Below, piece after piece: positions 4,797 to 6,506 of a stretch of DNA of 6,506 nucleotides. Source of the stretch: Fusobacterium sp. Lineage in GTDB: Bacteria > Fusobacteriota > Fusobacteriia > Fusobacteriales > Fusobacteriaceae. The notes beneath the pieces are model-generated. The model was not told the DNA's origin. It ran no database searches and saw only the letters and a list, made by a program, of their open reading frames with translations. The stretch covers positions 1 to 6,506 of the forward strand of contig JAHHSZ010000084.1 of the NCBI GenBank assembly GCA_020024915.1, written 5' to 3'. Position numbers and translations under genes: made by a program. Within the stretch, counting starts at the first letter, position 1. The number at the start of each line of letters is the position of its first letter.

Positions 4797-5996
4797 TTAT
4801 TTATTAGAAATAGATTCTACTCCAGGTAATACTTTTCCTTCTAAGTACTCTAATGAAGCTCCTCCACCAGTAGAGATGTGAGTGAATTTATCAGCATATC
4901 CTAAACTTATTGCTGCAGCTGCTGAGTCTCCTCCGCCTATTATTGTAGTTGCTCCTTTTAAGTTAGCTATAGCTTCACAAACCCCAATAGTTCCTTTTGC
5001 AAAGTTAGGCATTTCAAATACTCCCATTGGTCCGTTCCATACAACAGTTTTTGCTCTAGAAATCTCTTTTGCAAATAACTCTACAGTTCCTTGTCCAACG
5101 TCTAATCCCATTTGATCAGCTGGAATCTCATCTACTGATACAGTTGTATGAGCTGCGTCGTTATTGAACTCCTTAGCTACTACTGTATCTATTGGTAGAA
5201 CTAATTTTCCATTAGCTTTTGCTAATAACTCTTTTGCTAATTCTATTTTATCCTCTTCAACTAATGAAGTTCCTGTTGCTTTTCCTTGAGCTCTTAAGAA
5301 AGTAAACATCATAGCTCCTCCAACTAAAACTTTATCAGCTTTAACTAAAAGATTTTCTATAACTCCTATTTTATCAGATACTTTAGCTCCTCCTAATATA
5401 GCAACCAAAGGTCTTTCTGGATTATCCACTGCTCCACCTATGAATTTGATCTCTTTTTCCATTAAGAATCCTGCTGCAGTTTTTCCCTCTCCTATGTTAG
5501 CAGCTATTCCAACGTTTGAAGCGTGTGCTCTATGAGCAGTTCCAAATGCGTCATTTACAAATAGATCTCCTAATGATGCCCAGTATTTTCCTAGTTCTGG
5601 ATCATTTTTAGATTCTTTTTTACCATCTAGATCTTCGAATCTTGTGTTTTCGAACATCATAATCTCGCCATCTTTTAATTCAGTTACTGCTGCTTCTAAT
5701 TCAGTGCCTCTTGTAGCAGGAACGAATTTAACTGATTGATCTAATAATTCAGCTAATCTTTCAGCTACTGGTCTTAAAGATTTTTTTGCTAAATCCTCTT
5801 CAGTTTTAACTTTTCCCAAGTGAGAGAAAGCTATTACTCTTCCCCCATTTTCTAATACATATTTTATTGTAGGTAAAGCTGCAACTATTCTATTTTCATC
5901 AGTTATTTTTCCATCTTTCATAGGTACGTTAAAGTCTACTCTCATCAATACTTTTTGTCCTTTAACATTTAAATCTGTAACTATTTTTTTAGCCAT
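4797..5996 (-). CDS. pgk: Phosphoglycerate kinase
   Basis: This cytoplasmic glycolytic enzyme transfers phosphate from 1,3-bisphosphoglycerate to ADP, giving ATP and 3-phosphoglycerate. The 399-residue length is standard. Motifs seen in the N-terminal, substrate-binding domain are RVDFNVP (19-25), Arg36, SHLG (58-61), ENTRF (116-120) and AHRAH (154-158). In the C-terminal, nucleotide-binding domain they are LGGAKVSDKIGV (201-212), NGPMGVFE (321-328), GGGDSAA (354-360) and STGGGASLEYLEG (375-387). Nothing essential is missing. The ATG at 5994-5996 is preceded by GGGAGG at a normal distance. It follows gap by 94 bases in the common gap-pgk order, with an intrinsic terminator between them and no clear promoter of its own. 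Confidence 0.98.
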   Translation of the reverse strand: MAKKIVTDLNVKGQKVLMRVDFNVPMKDGKITDENRIVAALPTIKYVLENGGRVIAFSHLGKVKTEEDLAKKSLRPVAERLAELLDQSVKFVPATRGTELEAAVTELKDGEIMMFENTRFEDLDGKKESKNDPELGKYWASLGDLFVNDAFGTAHRAHASNVGIAANIGEGKTAAGFLMEKEIKFIGGAVDNPERPLVAILGGAKVSDKIGVIENLLVKADKVLVGGAMMFTFLRAQGKATGTSLVEEDKIELAKELLAKANGKLVLPIDTVVAKEFNNDAAHTTVSVDEIPADQMGLDVGQGTVELFAKEISRAKTVVWNGPMGVFEMPNFAKGTIGVCEAIANLKGATTIIGGGDSAAAAISLGYADKFTHISTGGGASLEYLEGKVLPGVESISNK

Positions 5997-6027
5997 TTAG
6001 ATTGCCTCCCATTGATAATATTTTTCT

Positions 6028-6053
6028 AAAAAAGCGGAACTCTAAAGTTCCGC
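6028..6053 (-). terminator. Strong intrinsic terminator between gap and pgk
   Basis: GCGGAACT (6034-6041) and AGTTCCGC (6046-6053) form a perfect eight-base-pair GC-rich stem with a four-base loop. On the minus strand it is followed by six T residues (6028-6033). It lies 37 bases past the gap stop codon and 31 bases before the pgk ATG. It should reduce transcription from gap into pgk. Confidence 0.85.
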
Positions 6054-6090
6054 TATTCTATTTCTATTTAGTTATTCTCTAATTAGTTAA

Positions 6091-6506
6091 TTATTTAGAT
6101 AATTCAACAAATTTTTTAAGAGTTCTGATCAATTGAGAAGTATAAGACATTTCGTTGTCATACCAAGCTACAGTTTTAACTAATTGCTTGTCTCCAACTG
6201 TCATTACTCTTGTTTGAGTTGCATCAAATAATGATCCATAGTTAATTCCGATGATATCACTTGATACTAACTCTTCTTCTGTATATCCAAATGACTCATT
6301 TGCAGCAGCTTTCATTGCAGCATTAATTTCTTCCACTGAAGTTGGTTTTGCTAAAACTGTTACTAATTCAGTTATTGATCCAGTAATTACAGGAACTCTT
6401 TGAGCAGCTCCATCTAATTTTCCTTTTAATGAAGGGATTACTAATCCTATAGCTTTTGCAGCTCCAGTTGTGTTAGGAACGATGTTTGCAGCAGCAGCTC
6501 TTGCTC
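6091..6506 (-). CDS. gap: Glyceraldehyde-3-phosphate dehydrogenase, C-terminal part
   Basis: This enzyme oxidises and phosphorylates glyceraldehyde-3-phosphate to 1,3-bisphosphoglycerate, the substrate of the pgk product next door. Only the last 137 codons are inside the window; the frame runs on past the right edge with no start. The visible part begins in the conserved 'ARAAAANIVPNTTGAAKAIG' stretch and continues through KLDGAAQRVPV (phosphate-binding Arg), SVEEINAAMK, SSDIIGINYGSLFDA and WYDNEMSYTSQLIRTL, the last holding the conserved cofactor-contacting Asn. The catalytic Cys and the NAD-binding domain lie outside. An ATG inside the frame at 6334-6336 is internal and not a start. The bacterial glycolytic GapA type is likely. 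Confidence 0.97.
   Translation of the reverse strand, partial: ARAAAANIVPNTTGAAKAIGLVIPSLKGKLDGAAQRVPVITGSITELVTVLAKPTSVEEINAAMKAAANESFGYTEEELVSSDIIGINYGSLFDATQTRVMTVGDKQLVKTVAWYDNEMSYTSQLIRTLKKFVELSK

Noticed and set aside
4882..5115. 77-codon open frame antisense to pgk
   Set aside because: It mirrors conserved pgk codons and has no independent support.
6091..6336. A separate 81-residue gene starting at the ATG at 6334-6336
   Set aside because: The same frame continues upstream with clear GAPDH sequence to the window edge, so this ATG is internal to gap.
1..6506. CRISPR array, tRNA or rRNA genes
   Set aside because: No regularly spaced repeats, cloverleaf or rRNA-like segments were seen on either strand.

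Overview
The window is AT-rich, low-GC DNA with short, hairpin-punctuated intergenic regions. The M18 aminopeptidase, the gap-pgk order, the CofE-like protein and the preQ1-riboswitch-linked transporter together suggest a Fusobacterium or close relative. This placement comes from recognising the proteins and is not a database result.

Left end (1-790): an extended -10 promoter points out of the window to the left, and its transcript would begin with a small GC-rich hairpin. Facing right is a decayed locus. It holds the first 40 codons of an M20-type amidohydrolase, a solitary IS200/IS605-type right end with no transposase, and the C-terminal part of a small membrane protein that carries a frameshift. 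A bidirectional terminator closes it.

Middle (789-3450): apeA (M18 aspartyl/neutral-type aminopeptidase) is on the minus strand. It is divergent from a plus-strand unit made of a consensus promoter, a class I preQ1 riboswitch aptamer, an intrinsic terminator, a tandemly duplicated Shine-Dalgarno block and a YhhQ/VUT-family queuosine precursor transporter. The riboswitch supports the transporter's substrate assignment: when preQ1 is plentiful, import should be shut off by premature termination. A long nested hairpin ends this unit and the convergent gene opposite.

Right (3450-6506): three minus-strand genes. The most downstream encodes a 397-residue CofE-like protein (F420-0:glutamate ligase family) with its own extended -10 promoter next to a perfect palindrome. 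Upstream of it are pgk (complete) and gap (C-terminal 137 residues only), forming a glycolytic gap-pgk unit. gap and pgk are separated by a strong intrinsic terminator, and pgk is followed by another.

Most genes here are ordinary housekeeping functions. The points worth attention are the riboswitch leader with its candidate switching helices, the duplicated SD block, the CofE-like protein in a probably F420-less organism, and the IS-scarred remnant locus. I found no convincing new multi-gene system.
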